This document shows positions 36,176 through 46,163 of a stretch of 64,000 bases of DNA, in pieces. The notes below the pieces were generated by a model. The model did not search any database. It was not told the DNA's origin and saw only the letters and a program-made list of their open reading frames with translations. The stretch spans positions 310,001-374,000 of the forward strand of contig NZ_WOFO01000003.1 of the NCBI RefSeq assembly GCF_010993705.1, in the 5' to 3' direction. This stretch comes from Cyclobacterium sp. SYSU L10401. Its GTDB lineage: Bacteria; Bacteroidota; Bacteroidia; Cytophagales; Cyclobacteriaceae. How positions within the stretch are numbered: position 1 is the first letter of the stretch; the number at the start of each line of letters is the position of its first letter. The position numbers and the translations under genes are program-made.

Positions 36176-36562
36176 ATGGTAACTGCAATTACAGAGGGTG
36201 TCAAAGTAAGCGTTGAAGCAAATTACCAAAATGGTTTTTCCAATCCCGGACAACACCATTATGTTTTCACCTATAAAGTCACCATTGAAAATCACAGCAA
36301 CTTTACCTTGCAATTACTGAAAAGAAGATGGGAAGTTTATGATGCAGCCTCCGATTTAAAAATAATAGAAGGAGAGGGTGTGGTAGGGCAGCAACCTGTA
36401 CTGGAGCCTGGGGCAACCCATGCCTATATTTCAGGATGTAATCTCAGGTCAGGAATGGGTAAAATGACGGGGCAATATACCATGGAAAAGCAGGTAGATG
36501 GCAAGCTTTTGATGGTGGCTATTCCCGAATTTCAACTTATTGCCAATATTTTTGATAATTGA
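36176..36562 (+). CDS. apaG: ApaG-domain protein
   Basis: This 128-residue protein is made of one fibronectin-like ApaG domain. It has HHYVFTYKVTIENHS, LQLLKRRWEVYDA, IIEGEGVVGQQPVLEPG and FQLIANIF at the expected places. Its biochemical role is not settled: it has been linked to divalent-metal and Ap4A phenotypes, but the mechanism is unknown. A TATATTTG at 36123-36130 could be its -7 promoter element. The methyltransferase gene begins 10 bases after it. Confidence 0.96.
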   Translation: MVTAITEGVKVSVEANYQNGFSNPGQHHYVFTYKVTIENHSNFTLQLLKRRWEVYDAASDLKIIEGEGVVGQQPVLEPGATHAYISGCNLRSGMGKMTGQYTMEKQVDGKLLMVAIPEFQLIANIFDN

Positions 36563-36572
36563 AACATCAACC

Positions 36573-37340
36573 ATGCTGTTCCATTTCTGGGAATATCTAC
36601 TTTATTTTTTAAGGAAGGAAAACAGCCACAGTCTACATTCCCCTTTCTATTTTAGTTTGTACCGGAATTTGAAAATCTACCTCAAAAAGGGTGGAAATGA
36701 TCAGATTGAAGCCATCAGAAAAGATTTTCTTGGTTCAAATTATAAAATAAGCAGTACCGATTTTGGAGCCGGATCCAGGTGGTTTGGAAAAGGTAAAAGG
36801 TCCATTTCTGCCATCATGAAAAGGGCGGGTTCTCCGGTTAAATGCTCTTTGATTTATAGCTTTCTTTGTAAACAAACCCCCGCAGAAACGGTATTGGACC
36901 TGGGTACTTCTCTGGGGGTAAATACGGCCTACCTGATGCGGGAAGTAAAGGGGACGCTGTACTCCTTTGAGGGTGATCCTGAATTATTAGCCTTGGCTGA
37001 AAAGCATCTCAGACCAAACCCAGAGCTTTACCTAATTGAAGGAGACTTGAAACTTTCCTTACCAAAGGTATTGGAAAGCTTGTCTACCATAGATTTTGTT
37101 TTGATAGATGCCAACCATAGATATGCGCCTACCCTTGCTTATTTCAATGCTATTTCACCCAAATTGCATAAAAAAAGCATCGTAGTAATTGCTGATATAC
37201 ATTGGTCAGGAGAGATGAAATCGGCATGGGAAGAAATAAAAATACGGTCAGATGTTGGTTCTAGTATCGATTTTTTTGACTTCGGTGTGCTATTTTTCCA
37301 TCCTTCAGCATTCAAAAACCATTTTGTATTGGAAATATAA
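36573..37340 (+). CDS. Class I SAM-dependent methyltransferase (O-methyltransferase-like)
   Basis: This 255-residue protein has a methyltransferase core. The SAM-binding loop is VLDLGTSLGVNTAYLM, the acidic strand end is LYSFEGDPELL, and the metal-type motif FVLIDANHRYAPTLAYF follows. ATG 36573 (MLFHFWEYLLYF) is preferred to TTG 36540, which lies inside apaG. The N-terminal ~25 residues are aromatic-rich and may lie on the membrane. Catechol O-methyltransferase-like enzymes are the closest in motif style. The substrate is unknown. Confidence 0.85.
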   Translation: MLFHFWEYLLYFLRKENSHSLHSPFYFSLYRNLKIYLKKGGNDQIEAIRKDFLGSNYKISSTDFGAGSRWFGKGKRSISAIMKRAGSPVKCSLIYSFLCKQTPAETVLDLGTSLGVNTAYLMREVKGTLYSFEGDPELLALAEKHLRPNPELYLIEGDLKLSLPKVLESLSTIDFVLIDANHRYAPTLAYFNAISPKLHKKSIVVIADIHWSGEMKSAWEEIKIRSDVGSSIDFFDFGVLFFHPSAFKNHFVLEI

Positions 37341-37359
37341 ATATTTTATGATCTGGCAT

Positions 37360-37389
37360 TTTGACTACTTGCTACAATTCATAAATTTG
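37360..37389 (+). promoter_or_regulatory. Bacteroidota-type promoter for the coiled-coil membrane protein
   Basis: TTTG (37360-37363) and TAAATTTG (37382-37389) are separated by 18 bases, close to the ideal -33/-7 layout. Transcription would begin near 37396 and leave a leader of about 115 bases before ATG 37511. Confidence 0.65.
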
Positions 37390-37510
37390 CCAAAAGATAT
37401 ATATTAAACCTATTCAATGAATTGGTCTGATAATTGATGCATCTTCTGTTTGGCAGATCAAAACCCCAAAAGATACAGGTAGAATTTTACATGTTTGATT
37501 TCCAATAGCT

Positions 37511-38434
37511 ATGACAAAGGAGGAGCAGCCTGAAAATAATCAAAACGGTACGGAAAAAGGAAAAAATATTCTGATCATTGTGCTGGTCATTTTGGTGGTG
37601 CTTAGTGGCTGGAGGCTTTGGAATGACCACCGAGAAAAATCGCAAAAGAATGAAGAAATATTAATTTTAACGGAAGAAAACAGCGATTTGAACATGCGGC
37701 TGGATTCCATGACTTTTCAGTTGGATTTGAGAATCCAGGAGATTGAAAATCTGGGTGGGGATGTTGATTCCTTGTTGAAGATCAAAGATCAATTGGTAAG
37801 GGAAAGGCAATTGGAGCGAAGCAGATCAGCAGCTGAAATCGAACAGCTAAATTCCAGGATAGACTCCTATGGCAAAATATTGAGTGAAAAAGATGCAGAT
37901 ATCGTCAGGTTGAGAGAACAAAACGTACAATTGTTTTCAGAGAATGAAGAGTTGAAGACCGACAAAGCAGAGATAGCGGAAGAAGTGGCCAAGCTTAATA
38001 TTAAAAAGGAAGAACTAGAGGAAAAAGTTACGATTGCTTCAAAATTAAAGGCTGAAAATATCATCGTTTCAGCGGTTAATTCCAGAGGTAGGGAGCGGGA
38101 AGATGAATTCCGTAACCGGCAGTTGACCAAACTAAAAATTTCCTTTAATATCGCTGAAAATTCCGTGGCACCGGAAGGTATCCGGGATGTTTATGTTCAG
38201 GTTCTCGCCCCAAATGGCCAGGTAATTTTTGATATAGCCAAGGGATCCGGGACCTTTCAATTGTATGGAAAAGAAGAGTTCTACACGTCCAAGCAGGATT
38301 TTTTATTTAATAATACCCGGCAGCAATTGACTTATTATTATGAGAAAGGTTCCGATTATGCGAAAGGGACCTATGCTGTAAAGGTATTTTCTGAAGGTTC
38401 AGAGATAGGGCAGGGGACTTTTGAGATAAAATAA
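37511..38434 (+). CDS. Membrane-anchored coiled-coil protein with C-terminal beta domain
   Basis: This 307-residue protein has one N-terminal membrane helix (about residues 19-36, NILIIVLVILVVLSGW). A long coiled coil rich in Glu, Lys and Leu heptads follows (about 45-185). A C-terminal globular part of roughly 110 residues ends in beta-strand-like sequence, with VYVQVLAPNGQVIFDIA. The layout puts the coiled coil and globular domain outside the inner membrane, if the charged N-terminus is inside. I recognise it as a conserved Bacteroidota type without known function. It sits between a perfect-spacing promoter and the ribosomal-protein operon promoter. Confidence 0.8.
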   Translation: MTKEEQPENNQNGTEKGKNILIIVLVILVVLSGWRLWNDHREKSQKNEEILILTEENSDLNMRLDSMTFQLDLRIQEIENLGGDVDSLLKIKDQLVRERQLERSRSAAEIEQLNSRIDSYGKILSEKDADIVRLREQNVQLFSENEELKTDKAEIAEEVAKLNIKKEELEEKVTIASKLKAENIIVSAVNSRGREREDEFRNRQLTKLKISFNIAENSVAPEGIRDVYVQVLAPNGQVIFDIAKGSGTFQLYGKEEFYTSKQDFLFNNTRQQLTYYYEKGSDYAKGTYAVKVFSEGSEIGQGTFEIK

Positions 38435-38445
38435 ACCCTTTAATT

Positions 38446-38476
38446 TTTGTTTATTAGCCTATATGCTTTAATTTTG
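38446..38476 (+). promoter_or_regulatory. Bacteroidota-type promoter of the rpsF-rpsR-rplI operon
   Basis: TTTG (38446-38449), a 19-base spacer and TAATTTTG (38469-38476) match the consensus exactly. The start site should be near 38483, giving a short, A-rich leader of about 30 bases before rpsF. This is the best promoter in the window. Confidence 0.8.
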
Positions 38477-38513
38477 CAAACTGTTTTAAAATAATAAACA
38501 AAAATTTAAAAGA

Positions 38514-38885
38514 ATGTTCCAAAAAAATTATGAAACGGTATTCATCCTTACTCCCGTTTTGTCTGAAGTTCAGATGAAGGATACCGTTGACAAGTATGTA
38601 GGCTTGTTAAAAGAATTGGGAGCAGAAATTATCAATGTGGAGAATTGGGGCCTGAAAAAATTGGCATACCCTATTCAGAAGAAAACCACTGGTTTTTATG
38701 TATTGGTTGAATACAAGGCTGATCCTACTGCCATCAAGAAATTTGAGCTTGGTTTCAGAAGAGACGAAACCGTTTTACGCTTTCTAACAACGGTCATGGA
38801 TAAACATGGCATTGTTTACGCAGAAAGAAGAAGAAAAGGTGAATTCAATAAAAAATCTGAAGCTAAGGAGGAGCCAGCGAAATGA
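38514..38885 (+). CDS. rpsF: 30S ribosomal protein S6
   Basis: This 123-residue S6 protein of the small-subunit platform binds as a dimer with S18. It has the family pattern [30 protein letters not shown] and [12 protein letters not shown]. The C-terminal tail is acidic and basic ([11 protein letters not shown]). The rpsR start overlaps its stop codon by four bases, so the two partners are translationally coupled. No ssb gene lies between them, as is usual in this phylum. Confidence 0.98.
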   Translation: MFQKNYETVFILTPVLSEVQMKDTVDKYVGLLKELGAEIINVENWGLKKLAYPIQKKTTGFYVLVEYKADPTAIKKFELGFRRDETVLRFLTTVMDKHGIVYAERRRKGEFNKKSEAKEEPAK

Positions 38886-39133
38886 CATTAAAAAACGAAC
38901 CAATCAACAGGGAACAAAACAGGAAAAAATACTGTAGATTTAAGAAATTAGGTATCAAATACATTGATTACAAAGACCCTAATTTTTTGTTGAAATTTGT
39001 AAACGAACAAGGTAAGATCCTTCCCAGAAGACTCACAGGCAATTCCGCAAAATTCCAGAGGAAGGTCGCACAGGCAATTAAAAAAGCCCGTCATTTGGCC
39101 TTATTGCCTTACGTAGCAGATGGCTTGAAATAA
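38882..39133 (+). CDS. rpsR: 30S ribosomal protein S18
   Basis: This 83-residue S18 protein is the partner of S6. It has [26 protein letters not shown] and [20 protein letters not shown], which is the complete conserved core. It starts inside the rpsF stop region and is followed 39 bases later by rplI. Confidence 0.98.
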   Translation: MTLKNEPINREQNRKKYCRFKKLGIKYIDYKDPNFLLKFVNEQGKILPRRLTGNSAKFQRKVAQAIKKARHLALLPYVADGLK

Positions 39134-39172
39134 AGCCTGATGTATCCTTCACCTAATTAAATTATTACAATA

Positions 39173-39616
39173 ATGGAAGTTATCTTAAAAACAGATATAA
39201 AAGGACTTGGGTATAAAAATGACCTGGTGGCTGTAAAGCCCGGATATGGACGTAATTATCTGATACCACAAGGATTTGCGGTTTTAGCTACTTCTTCCAA
39301 TAGGAAGATTCTGGAAGAAAATATCAAGCAGGCAGCCCATAAAGCTGAGAAAATAAAAACAGAAGCTGAGGCAATCGCTGCAAAATTAGAAAGCCTTACC
39401 CTGGAAATCAAAGCTAAAATCGGCGATTCAGGTAAGATTTTCGGAAAAGTAACCACTTTGCAGCTTTCTGATGCACTGGCAGAAAAAGGTATTGACATTG
39501 ATAGGAAAAAAATATCTATCAATCAGCCGGTTTCAACTGCAGGTGAATATGAAGCGGAAGTTGACCTTCACAGAGAGGTTAAAACCAATGTTAAATTTGA
39601 AGTAGTTGCTGAATAA
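39173..39616 (+). CDS. rplI: 50S ribosomal protein L9
   Basis: This 147-residue L9 protein has the N-terminal rRNA-binding domain with VKPGYGRNYLIPQGFAV, the long connecting helix and the C-terminal domain (GKIFGKVTTLQLSDALAEKG). The length is standard. It is the last gene of the ribosomal operon and is followed by a terminator. Confidence 0.98.
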   Translation: MEVILKTDIKGLGYKNDLVAVKPGYGRNYLIPQGFAVLATSSNRKILEENIKQAAHKAEKIKTEAEAIAAKLESLTLEIKAKIGDSGKIFGKVTTLQLSDALAEKGIDIDRKKISINQPVSTAGEYEAEVDLHREVKTNVKFEVVAE

Positions 39617-39640
39617 CATCAGACAGCCACAAAATAATAA

Positions 39641-39670
39641 AAAAAAGCCGGGTTCTACCTGGCTTTTTTT
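39641..39670 (+). terminator. Terminator after rplI
   Basis: AAAAAAGCCGGGT and ACCTGGCTTTTTT pair with one G-T wobble around a three-base loop, ending in seven T. It begins 24 bases after the rplI stop. Confidence 0.85.
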
Positions 39671-39735
39671 GTATAACAATTTTTTCAAATCAATCCTCAT
39701 TCAATGGATCAAGCACTCCAACTGAAAAAATTTTG

Positions 39736-39761
39736 CTCCTGAAGGGTAAAACCTTCAGGAG
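39736..39761. repeat. Perfect 10-bp inverted repeat in the rplI-GSCFA gap
   Basis: CTCCTGAAGG (39736-39745) and CCTTCAGGAG (39752-39761) flank a six-base loop. There is no T-run, so it is not a standard terminator. It may be a protein-binding site or a structured RNA element. The rest of the 265-base gap before the GSCFA gene shows nothing else clear. Confidence 0.5.
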
Positions 39762-39935
39762 ATTATACATGTTGGGATATTTTATGGATATGATGATTCA
39801 AAAGCCTGGGTTTAGCTAATTTAATAAGTAGTTGGCTTTTTATTTCCTGTTCAGACGGCGATTGGAATTCTTTTCTTTATCAGCCGCTTTTCTTCCTCCC
39901 CGTCATTGATTAATTTGCTATTAATTAAAGCAACA

Positions 39936-40967
39936 ATGAAAAGTTTCAGAACTGAGTTTAAAATTCATCCCAGTCCGAAAAGTATTGATCATTCGCGGAA
40001 GCTGCTTACCATAGGGTCCTGCTTTTCTGAGGTGATGGGCGAAAAGTTAACCCACAATAAATTCAATGTTCTGGTCAATCCTTTCGGGATAATCTTTAAC
40101 CCCGTTTCAATTTTTGAATTGCTGTCCCTTTGCCTACAACAACAAAAACCCCAGGACGATTTATACCTGAACCGGCACCATAAGTATTATCATTTTCAAT
40201 TTCATTCCAGGGTCAATGCAGGTTCTAAAAAGGAACTGGAAGCGCTATTGCATGAAAAGCTTCAACAGGTAAATGATGGTATCGGAAACAGCAGTCATAT
40301 TCTGATCACGCTGGGAACGGCATTTGTTTTCAGGCATTTAGCAACCGGTAAAATTGTGGCCAACTGCCACAAACAACCGGAAAAGGAATTTAAGAAGGAA
40401 CTTCTAGGCTTAGACGATATGAAGCGGGCATTTGAAGGGTTTTATGAACGGCTGAAAGATCACAATCCCAAGGTTCAAATGGTACTCACAGTCAGCCCGG
40501 TGCGGCATGTTAAAGATGGAATACCGGAAAACCAGGTAAGCAAGGGTTTACTCAGGGTGTTTTGTGATCAGTTGGAAAAGCAATACCAGGACATTTATTA
40601 CTTCCCCGCCTATGAGCTTCAGATGGATGACCTCAGGGATTATAGGTTTTACAAAGATGACCTGATCCATCCCAATGCTACAGCTGAAAATTATATTTGG
40701 GAAAAATTTAAAAAGTCATTTTTTCAACCCGATACTTTAGACATATTGAACGCTGTAGATCAGGTTCAAAAAAACTTAAATCACAGGCCCTTTGAACCCT
40801 TTTCCGGAGGCCATTTTGATTTTTTAAATCAATTGCTTCAGAAGATATCACGTATGCCGTCCAATCTTGATTTCACAGAGGAGAAAAAACGTATTGTGGA
40901 GCAATTAAAACAAATTGAAGCTTACCAACAAAATGAAAAACCGAAACCAGGAGATGAAAGCAAATAA
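39936..40967 (+). CDS. GSCFA-domain protein
   Basis: This 343-residue protein contains the GSCFA domain: [16 protein letters not shown] at the N-terminus (giving the family its name), [33 protein letters not shown] and the late [18 protein letters not shown]. The Gly-Ser-Cys block and the D-x-x-H-P ending resemble SGNH-type hydrolases, but the activity is not established. ATG 39936 is chosen over TTG 39906, where the first residues would be unlike the family. Its last 14 bases overlap the next gene. Confidence 0.9.
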   Translation: MKSFRTEFKIHPSPKSIDHSRKLLTIGSCFSEVMGEKLTHNKFNVLVNPFGIIFNPVSIFELLSLCLQQQKPQDDLYLNRHHKYYHFQFHSRVNAGSKKELEALLHEKLQQVNDGIGNSSHILITLGTAFVFRHLATGKIVANCHKQPEKEFKKELLGLDDMKRAFEGFYERLKDHNPKVQMVLTVSPVRHVKDGIPENQVSKGLLRVFCDQLEKQYQDIYYFPAYELQMDDLRDYRFYKDDLIHPNATAENYIWEKFKKSFFQPDTLDILNAVDQVQKNLNHRPFEPFSGGHFDFLNQLLQKISRMPSNLDFTEEKKRIVEQLKQIEAYQQNEKPKPGDESK

Positions 40968-42972
40968 ATTAATCGATAGCAAAAGCCTTTATTTACTACA
41001 ACATGCCCATAACCCGGTTGATTGGTATCCCTGGGGAGAAGAGGCCTTGCAAAAAGCCAAACTGGAGCACAAACCTTTGCTGGTAAGCATAGGGTACTCG
41101 GCATGTCATTGGTGCCATGTTATGGAAAAAGAATCTTTTGAGAATCAGGAGGTAGCTGATTTGATGAATGCAAATTTTGTCTGCATTAAAATTGACAGGG
41201 AGGAACGTCCCGATCTGGATAATATCTACATGGAGGCCATTCAGGTAATGGGATTACAGGGTGGTTGGCCATTGAACGTATTTTTAATGCCTGATCAAAA
41301 GCCCTTTTATGGTGGTACCTACTTTCCAAGAGAACAATGGATGAAAGTTTTATCCGGTATTTCCACGGCTTTTACAAATCAATATGAAGAGCTGCAACAA
41401 AGTGCCCTGGGTTTTGGTGATAGCCTTAACAGGACTTTGGTAGAAAAGTATGGGCTAAAGGCCAATAAGTCCCCATTTGAGGCTAAAGAAGTGATTCAAA
41501 TATCCCGGAAGTTAATGGAAGGATTTGACCGGCAGTGGGGTGGGATGAACCGGGTGCCCAAATTTCCCATGCCGGCTATTTGGGATTTTTTACTGGACAT
41601 GGCCATATTAAGCCAGCAGAAAGATCTGGGAGAAGATGTTTGCTTTACTTTGAGAAAGATTGGTATGGGAGGAATTTATGACCAGCTGGGAGGTGGTTTT
41701 TGCAGGTACAGTGTGGATGGAGAATGGTTTGCGCCTCACTTTGAAAAAATGCTTTATGATAATGGTCAGTTATTAAGCTTATATGCCAAAGCCTTTCAAT
41801 ACAGCCAGGACCCATTTTTCAAAGAAAAGGGTGAAGAAACGATCGCATGGCTTGAGAATGAAATGTTGGATAAGGAAGGAGCTTTTTATGCTGCCCTGGA
41901 TGCTGACAGCGAAGGCAGGGAAGGAAAATATTATACCTGGACCTTTAATGAACTTCAATCTTTGCTGGCCGATGATTTTGATTGGTTTGCCAGACTATAT
42001 GGGGTCAAAGCAGGTGGAAACTGGGAATCCGGTGAAAATATACTTTTTCAAAAACCGGAATATGGTGAACTGGCTCAATCTCTGGGATTATCGGAAGCAG
42101 ATTTTATACTTAAGCTAAAGGAAGTCAAACGAAAATTACTTGAATTCCGGAATCGCAGGGAAAGGCCTGGACTGGATGATAAAATCATCAGCGGATGGAA
42201 TGGATGGGTCATAGACGGGTTAAGTCAGGCTTTTCATGCGTTTGGAAATACTGCCATTAAGGATCGGGCAATCAAGGCAGGAGAATTTATTTGGCAGCAA
42301 ATGGTACAGGAGGGAGAATTGTTCAGGAATTTTAAAAACGGGGAAGCCTATACATCGGCATTCCTGGAAGATTATGCTGCGGTCATTAAGGCCTATATTT
42401 CATTGTATACCATTTCTTTTGATTCCAAATGGCTATACAGGGCAGATCAATTGGCGGAAAGGGTATTGGATAGGTTTCTGGATAAATCAGATGGATTGTT
42501 TTATTTCAATGATCCTGCCAGGGAAAAACTGATAGCAGATAAGAAAGAGGTCTTTGACAATGTCATTCCTGCATCCAATTCTGTAATGGCCCGCAATTTA
42601 CACCAGTTAGGCTTGTATTTTTACAAGGAAAATTACTTGAGCCAAGCTGAAAAAATGTTACAAATGGTTCAGGATTTGCTTCACCAGGAGCCGTCATTTT
42701 TAGCCAACTGGGCAAATTTTTACCTGGAAAAAGCAACTCCTACTGCCGAAATTGCGGTGACAGGTCCTGAGGCCCAGGAAAAAGCATTGACATTTCTGAA
42801 TACTTACCGGCCCAACCTGGTCCTTTCTGCATCAAAAGGTGCGATCAATTTGCCCCTATTGCTTGATAAACCCCCGGAGAAAGACCTGTTTTATGTATGC
42901 TTTAATAAATCCTGCAAACAGCCTGTATCAGGGGTGACGGATGCCTTGAATCAACTCCCATTTTTAACCTGA
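40954..42972 (+). CDS. Thioredoxin-domain protein of the DUF255 / YyaL (SPATA20-like) family
   Basis: This 672-residue protein has an N-terminal thioredoxin-like domain with [16 protein letters not shown], followed by an (alpha/alpha)6-like domain with [41 protein letters not shown] and [18 protein letters not shown] 40954 ([18 protein letters not shown]) is preferred because most members begin just this way. It overlaps the GSCFA gene by 14 bases. Members are sometimes called glycosidase- or epimerase-like, but no activity is settled. Confidence 0.93.
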   Translation: MKANKLIDSKSLYLLQHAHNPVDWYPWGEEALQKAKLEHKPLLVSIGYSACHWCHVMEKESFENQEVADLMNANFVCIKIDREERPDLDNIYMEAIQVMGLQGGWPLNVFLMPDQKPFYGGTYFPREQWMKVLSGISTAFTNQYEELQQSALGFGDSLNRTLVEKYGLKANKSPFEAKEVIQISRKLMEGFDRQWGGMNRVPKFPMPAIWDFLLDMAILSQQKDLGEDVCFTLRKIGMGGIYDQLGGGFCRYSVDGEWFAPHFEKMLYDNGQLLSLYAKAFQYSQDPFFKEKGEETIAWLENEMLDKEGAFYAALDADSEGREGKYYTWTFNELQSLLADDFDWFARLYGVKAGGNWESGENILFQKPEYGELAQSLGLSEADFILKLKEVKRKLLEFRNRRERPGLDDKIISGWNGWVIDGLSQAFHAFGNTAIKDRAIKAGEFIWQQMVQEGELFRNFKNGEAYTSAFLEDYAAVIKAYISLYTISFDSKWLYRADQLAERVLDRFLDKSDGLFYFNDPAREKLIADKKEVFDNVIPASNSVMARNLHQLGLYFYKENYLSQAEKMLQMVQDLLHQEPSFLANWANFYLEKATPTAEIAVTGPEAQEKALTFLNTYRPNLVLSASKGAINLPLLLDKPPEKDLFYVCFNKSCKQPVSGVTDALNQLPFLT

Positions 42973-42991
42973 ACTGTTAAATCCTTTTGTT

Positions 42992-45508
42992 TTGGAAGAT
43001 CTTTTTGCTCATCAATATCCATCCGCTAGTTCAAAAAACCTGTATGCGGATATCATATTGCCCGTACCCATTCCCAAGTGGTTTACCTACAGCATTGGGG
43101 TAGACATACAGGATCAAATAGGTATTGGTTTCAGGGTAATGGTGCAGTTTGGCAAAAAAAAGATCTTGACAGGAATTGTCGCCAGGGTTCATCAAAAAGC
43201 CCCTGAAGTATATCAGGCAAAACCCATATTGGACCTGTTGGATGATTATCCGGTAGTTAATGCCTTACAAATTAAATTTTGGAGTTGGATGGCTTCGTAT
43301 TATTGTTGCCATATAGGGGAAGTGATGAATGCTGCCCTCCCCAGTGGGTTGAAACTTTCCACAGAAAGCAGGGTGCAGGTCCATCCTGATTTTGATTTGG
43401 ATGATCCTGGTTTTCCCATGGATGAGCGGGAATTGCTGTTATTGGACACGCTCAGTAAGCATGATGAAATGAATGTGGAACAGGTTGACCAGCTGCTGCC
43501 GGGAAAAACAAGCCATAAAATCATCAAAAGTTTACTGGCGAAGGGGGCCATTTTGGTGTATGAATCCGTTAAGGAAAAATATAGTCCCAAAACAGAACAC
43601 CGGATAAGATTAGCACCAAAATATGCAGCGCAGAAAAGCTCATTGGAGGCCTTGTTTGAAGCATTGAAAGGTAAGGAAAAACAGGAGGAAGTTTTACTCA
43701 AATACCTCCAGCAGGTTTCCGTTTTTCAACGACCCGAAGATAATGCGCAGGGTCTCCCCAAAAATGTTTTGACAGATCATGGCTGTTCGCCAAGTTCTAT
43801 TGACACCCTGGTTAAAAAGGGAGTTTTGGAATCATTCAAAGTACTTGTCAGTCGTTTCGAAACCCAGCCCGTGTCTGATAAAGAGATTGAACTTTCGGCT
43901 GTTCAGACCGAAGCCCTTCAAAGTATTCACCAGCAGTTTGAAGAGAAAAATACCGTATTGTTGCAGGGGATTACAGGATCAGGTAAGACGGAAATTTATG
44001 CGCAATTGATTAAGGATGTTCTCCAAAGTGGCTCCCAGGTTTTGTTGCTTTTACCCGAAATAGCTTTGACTACCCACCTGGTTTATCGGCTGCAAAAAAT
44101 ATTTGGCGATAAAATGGGTGTTTTTCATTCCAAGTACTCGGATAATGAAAGGGTTGAAGTATGGCAGGGCGTGCTGAAAGGAAAATACAATTTCATCATC
44201 GGTGTGAGGTCTTCTTTATTCCTTCCCTTTGACAGTTTGGGACTTGTCATTGTGGATGAGGAACATGAAAGTTCCTACAAGCAATTTGACCCTGCTCCCC
44301 GATTTCAGGCCAGAGATGCCGCCATCATGTTGTCCTGGATGCACCAGGCAAAGACCCTTTTAGGGACTGCCACGCCGGCCTTTGAGTCCTATTACAATGC
44401 CCAAAATGGTAAATATGGATTTGTAAAAATCGATAAGCGCTATGGGAATGCGGAGCTTCCCCACTTTTTTTTAGCTGATATGCTCAGTGACAAGAAGAAA
44501 AATCTATTGAAATTGGATTTTACCCGTTTATTGAGAGAGAAAATTCAGGATACACTGAATCGACAGGAACAAGTATTGATTTTTCAAAACAGGAGAGGGT
44601 ATGCGCCCTATATTTCCTGCGATGAATGCGGATGGATACCTGAATGCGAGCATTGCGACGTAAGCCTTACCTACCACCAATATCAGGAGGAGTTGAGGTG
44701 TCATTATTGCGGATTTAAAGAAAAAATCCCGGTATCCTGCCAGGCTTGCGGGAGCCAAAAGCTGACAACGGTGGGCACCGGCACCGAACGAATTGAAGAA
44801 AGTCTGGGCCTGTTGTTTCCTGAAGCAAGGATTGCCAGGATGGATTTGGATACCACCCGCAGCAAATATGGTTACCAAAGGATTTTGGAGGATTTTGGTG
44901 CAGGTAACGTGGATATCCTGGTAGGAACCCAAATGATTACCAAGGGACTGGACTTTGACAAAGTCTCTTTGGTGGGGATAGTGGATGCTGACCGCATACT
45001 TTTCTACCCGGATTTCAGGGCAGGAGAAAGGGCTTTCCAGCAAATCACCCAGGTGGCCGGTAGGGCCGGCCGGAGAGATAAAACCGGTGAGGTAATCATC
45101 CAAACCAGAAGACCGGATCAATTGATATTCAAGCAGATCATGTCCGGAAATTACAGTGATTTTTACCGGCAGGAGATGGGGGAGAGGAAGCAGTTTTTTT
45201 ATCCACCGTTTGTAAAAAACATCAAGGTCATCACCAAACACAAAGATTTCAAAACGGCTGAAAATGCCGCCAGAAACCTCAAAAATTTATTGACAGACAT
45301 TGAAGCAAAAAAGATCATATTGGGGCCTGAAAAATCCCTGATTGGAAAAATTAAAAACCTCTACCTGTTTGAAATATGGATCAAACTGGACAAGTCAGGA
45401 AATGTACAACAATTTTTCAAGCAACAACTCATGGATAGGATTGCGGAGCTTCAGGCGGATAAAAGGTTTCGTGCCGTGCGGTTTTTGATCGATGTGGATC
45501 CCTACTAA
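42992..45508 (+). CDS. priA: Primosomal protein N' (replication restart helicase)
   Basis: This 838-residue superfamily-2 helicase reloads the replisome at stalled forks. The N-terminal DNA-binding part (ADIILPVPIPKWFTYSIG) is followed by Walker A in LLQGITGSGKTEIY and the DEEH box in VIVDEEHESSYKQ. The zinc-binding cysteine cluster is SCDECGWIPECEHCD ... CHYCGFKE ... CQACG, and the late helicase motif is TQVAGRAGRRD. No in-frame ATG lies near the start, so TTG 42992 is the probable initiator. Confidence 0.97.
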   Translation: MEDLFAHQYPSASSKNLYADIILPVPIPKWFTYSIGVDIQDQIGIGFRVMVQFGKKKILTGIVARVHQKAPEVYQAKPILDLLDDYPVVNALQIKFWSWMASYYCCHIGEVMNAALPSGLKLSTESRVQVHPDFDLDDPGFPMDERELLLLDTLSKHDEMNVEQVDQLLPGKTSHKIIKSLLAKGAILVYESVKEKYSPKTEHRIRLAPKYAAQKSSLEALFEALKGKEKQEEVLLKYLQQVSVFQRPEDNAQGLPKNVLTDHGCSPSSIDTLVKKGVLESFKVLVSRFETQPVSDKEIELSAVQTEALQSIHQQFEEKNTVLLQGITGSGKTEIYAQLIKDVLQSGSQVLLLLPEIALTTHLVYRLQKIFGDKMGVFHSKYSDNERVEVWQGVLKGKYNFIIGVRSSLFLPFDSLGLVIVDEEHESSYKQFDPAPRFQARDAAIMLSWMHQAKTLLGTATPAFESYYNAQNGKYGFVKIDKRYGNAELPHFFLADMLSDKKKNLLKLDFTRLLREKIQDTLNRQEQVLIFQNRRGYAPYISCDECGWIPECEHCDVSLTYHQYQEELRCHYCGFKEKIPVSCQACGSQKLTTVGTGTERIEESLGLLFPEARIARMDLDTTRSKYGYQRILEDFGAGNVDILVGTQMITKGLDFDKVSLVGIVDADRILFYPDFRAGERAFQQITQVAGRAGRRDKTGEVIIQTRRPDQLIFKQIMSGNYSDFYRQEMGERKQFFYPPFVKNIKVITKHKDFKTAENAARNLKNLLTDIEAKKIILGPEKSLIGKIKNLYLFEIWIKLDKSGNVQQFFKQQLMDRIAELQADKRFRAVRFLIDVDPY

Positions 45509-45533
45509 ACCCAAACCATAGGATATCACCAAA

Positions 45534-46016
45534 TTATTCGTTGTCATTCCAAATATCATGGGTGGTTTTCCAGCTGCCATCTGCCTGCCTTTCCAGAATA
45601 TTTACATATTTGGAGCTGGAATTAAGGGTATCCCCGGTTGATTTTTCATACAAGGTGACCTTGGCAAAACCTCTTCCATAAGCCAGGTCTCCATCTACTT
45701 TAACCTCTTCATACCCGCTTTCCAGCCTGGTTTGGTAAGTGTCAAATATTTCCTGGTAATATGCCTCTACTGCCTCAGGCCCAATCTTTTTCGCTGCACC
45801 GGGAGCCATCAGAAAAGCCCCGTCGGTAAAATGCGCAGCTATGGCTGCTGCATCACCGGCATTGAAAGCTTCGGCCCGGGCATTACTCATGGCCTCTATG
45901 GCCCTGATGTCTTCTGCCTCAGTGCTATTTTCTGGTTGGAGGGGGAAGAATACAAAGATAGCGATAACGACCAGCACGCTAAGGACTATAAAGGGAAAGA
46001 AGGACTTCATAAGCAT
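45534..46016 (-). CDS. NTF2-like (SnoaL/DUF4440) membrane-anchored protein
   Basis: This 160-residue protein has an N-terminal membrane helix (about 5-24, FFPFIVLSVLVVIAIFVFF) and a DUF4440/SnoaL-type domain: IRAIEAMSNARAEAFNAGDA, AAHFTDGAFLMAPG, AVEAYYQEIFD and WKTTHDIWN. Such domains form a cone-shaped pocket and serve as isomerases, small-molecule binders or dimer domains. The substrate is unknown. It is convergent with priA, 25 bases away, and divergent from the lipid operon. Confidence 0.85.
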   Translation of the reverse strand: MLMKSFFPFIVLSVLVVIAIFVFFPLQPENSTEAEDIRAIEAMSNARAEAFNAGDAAAIAAHFTDGAFLMAPGAAKKIGPEAVEAYYQEIFDTYQTRLESGYEEVKVDGDLAYGRGFAKVTLYEKSTGDTLNSSSKYVNILERQADGSWKTTHDIWNDNE

Positions 46017-46163
46017 GGATTTTTATAAAGTAAAGGTAGGTTTTTTACCGATTATAGAAAATTTACCGAAATAAACTCGCAGGATAAATGTTAAAAATAC
46101 CCATTTATTTGTGTTTATTATTCATGATATTTTGTTAAATTAACCCAAATAAAAATTATTATA

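Noticed and set aside
38477-38513. S6:S18 autoregulatory leader before rpsF
   Set aside because: The predicted leader is about 30 bases, A-rich, and has no CCG-bearing stem.
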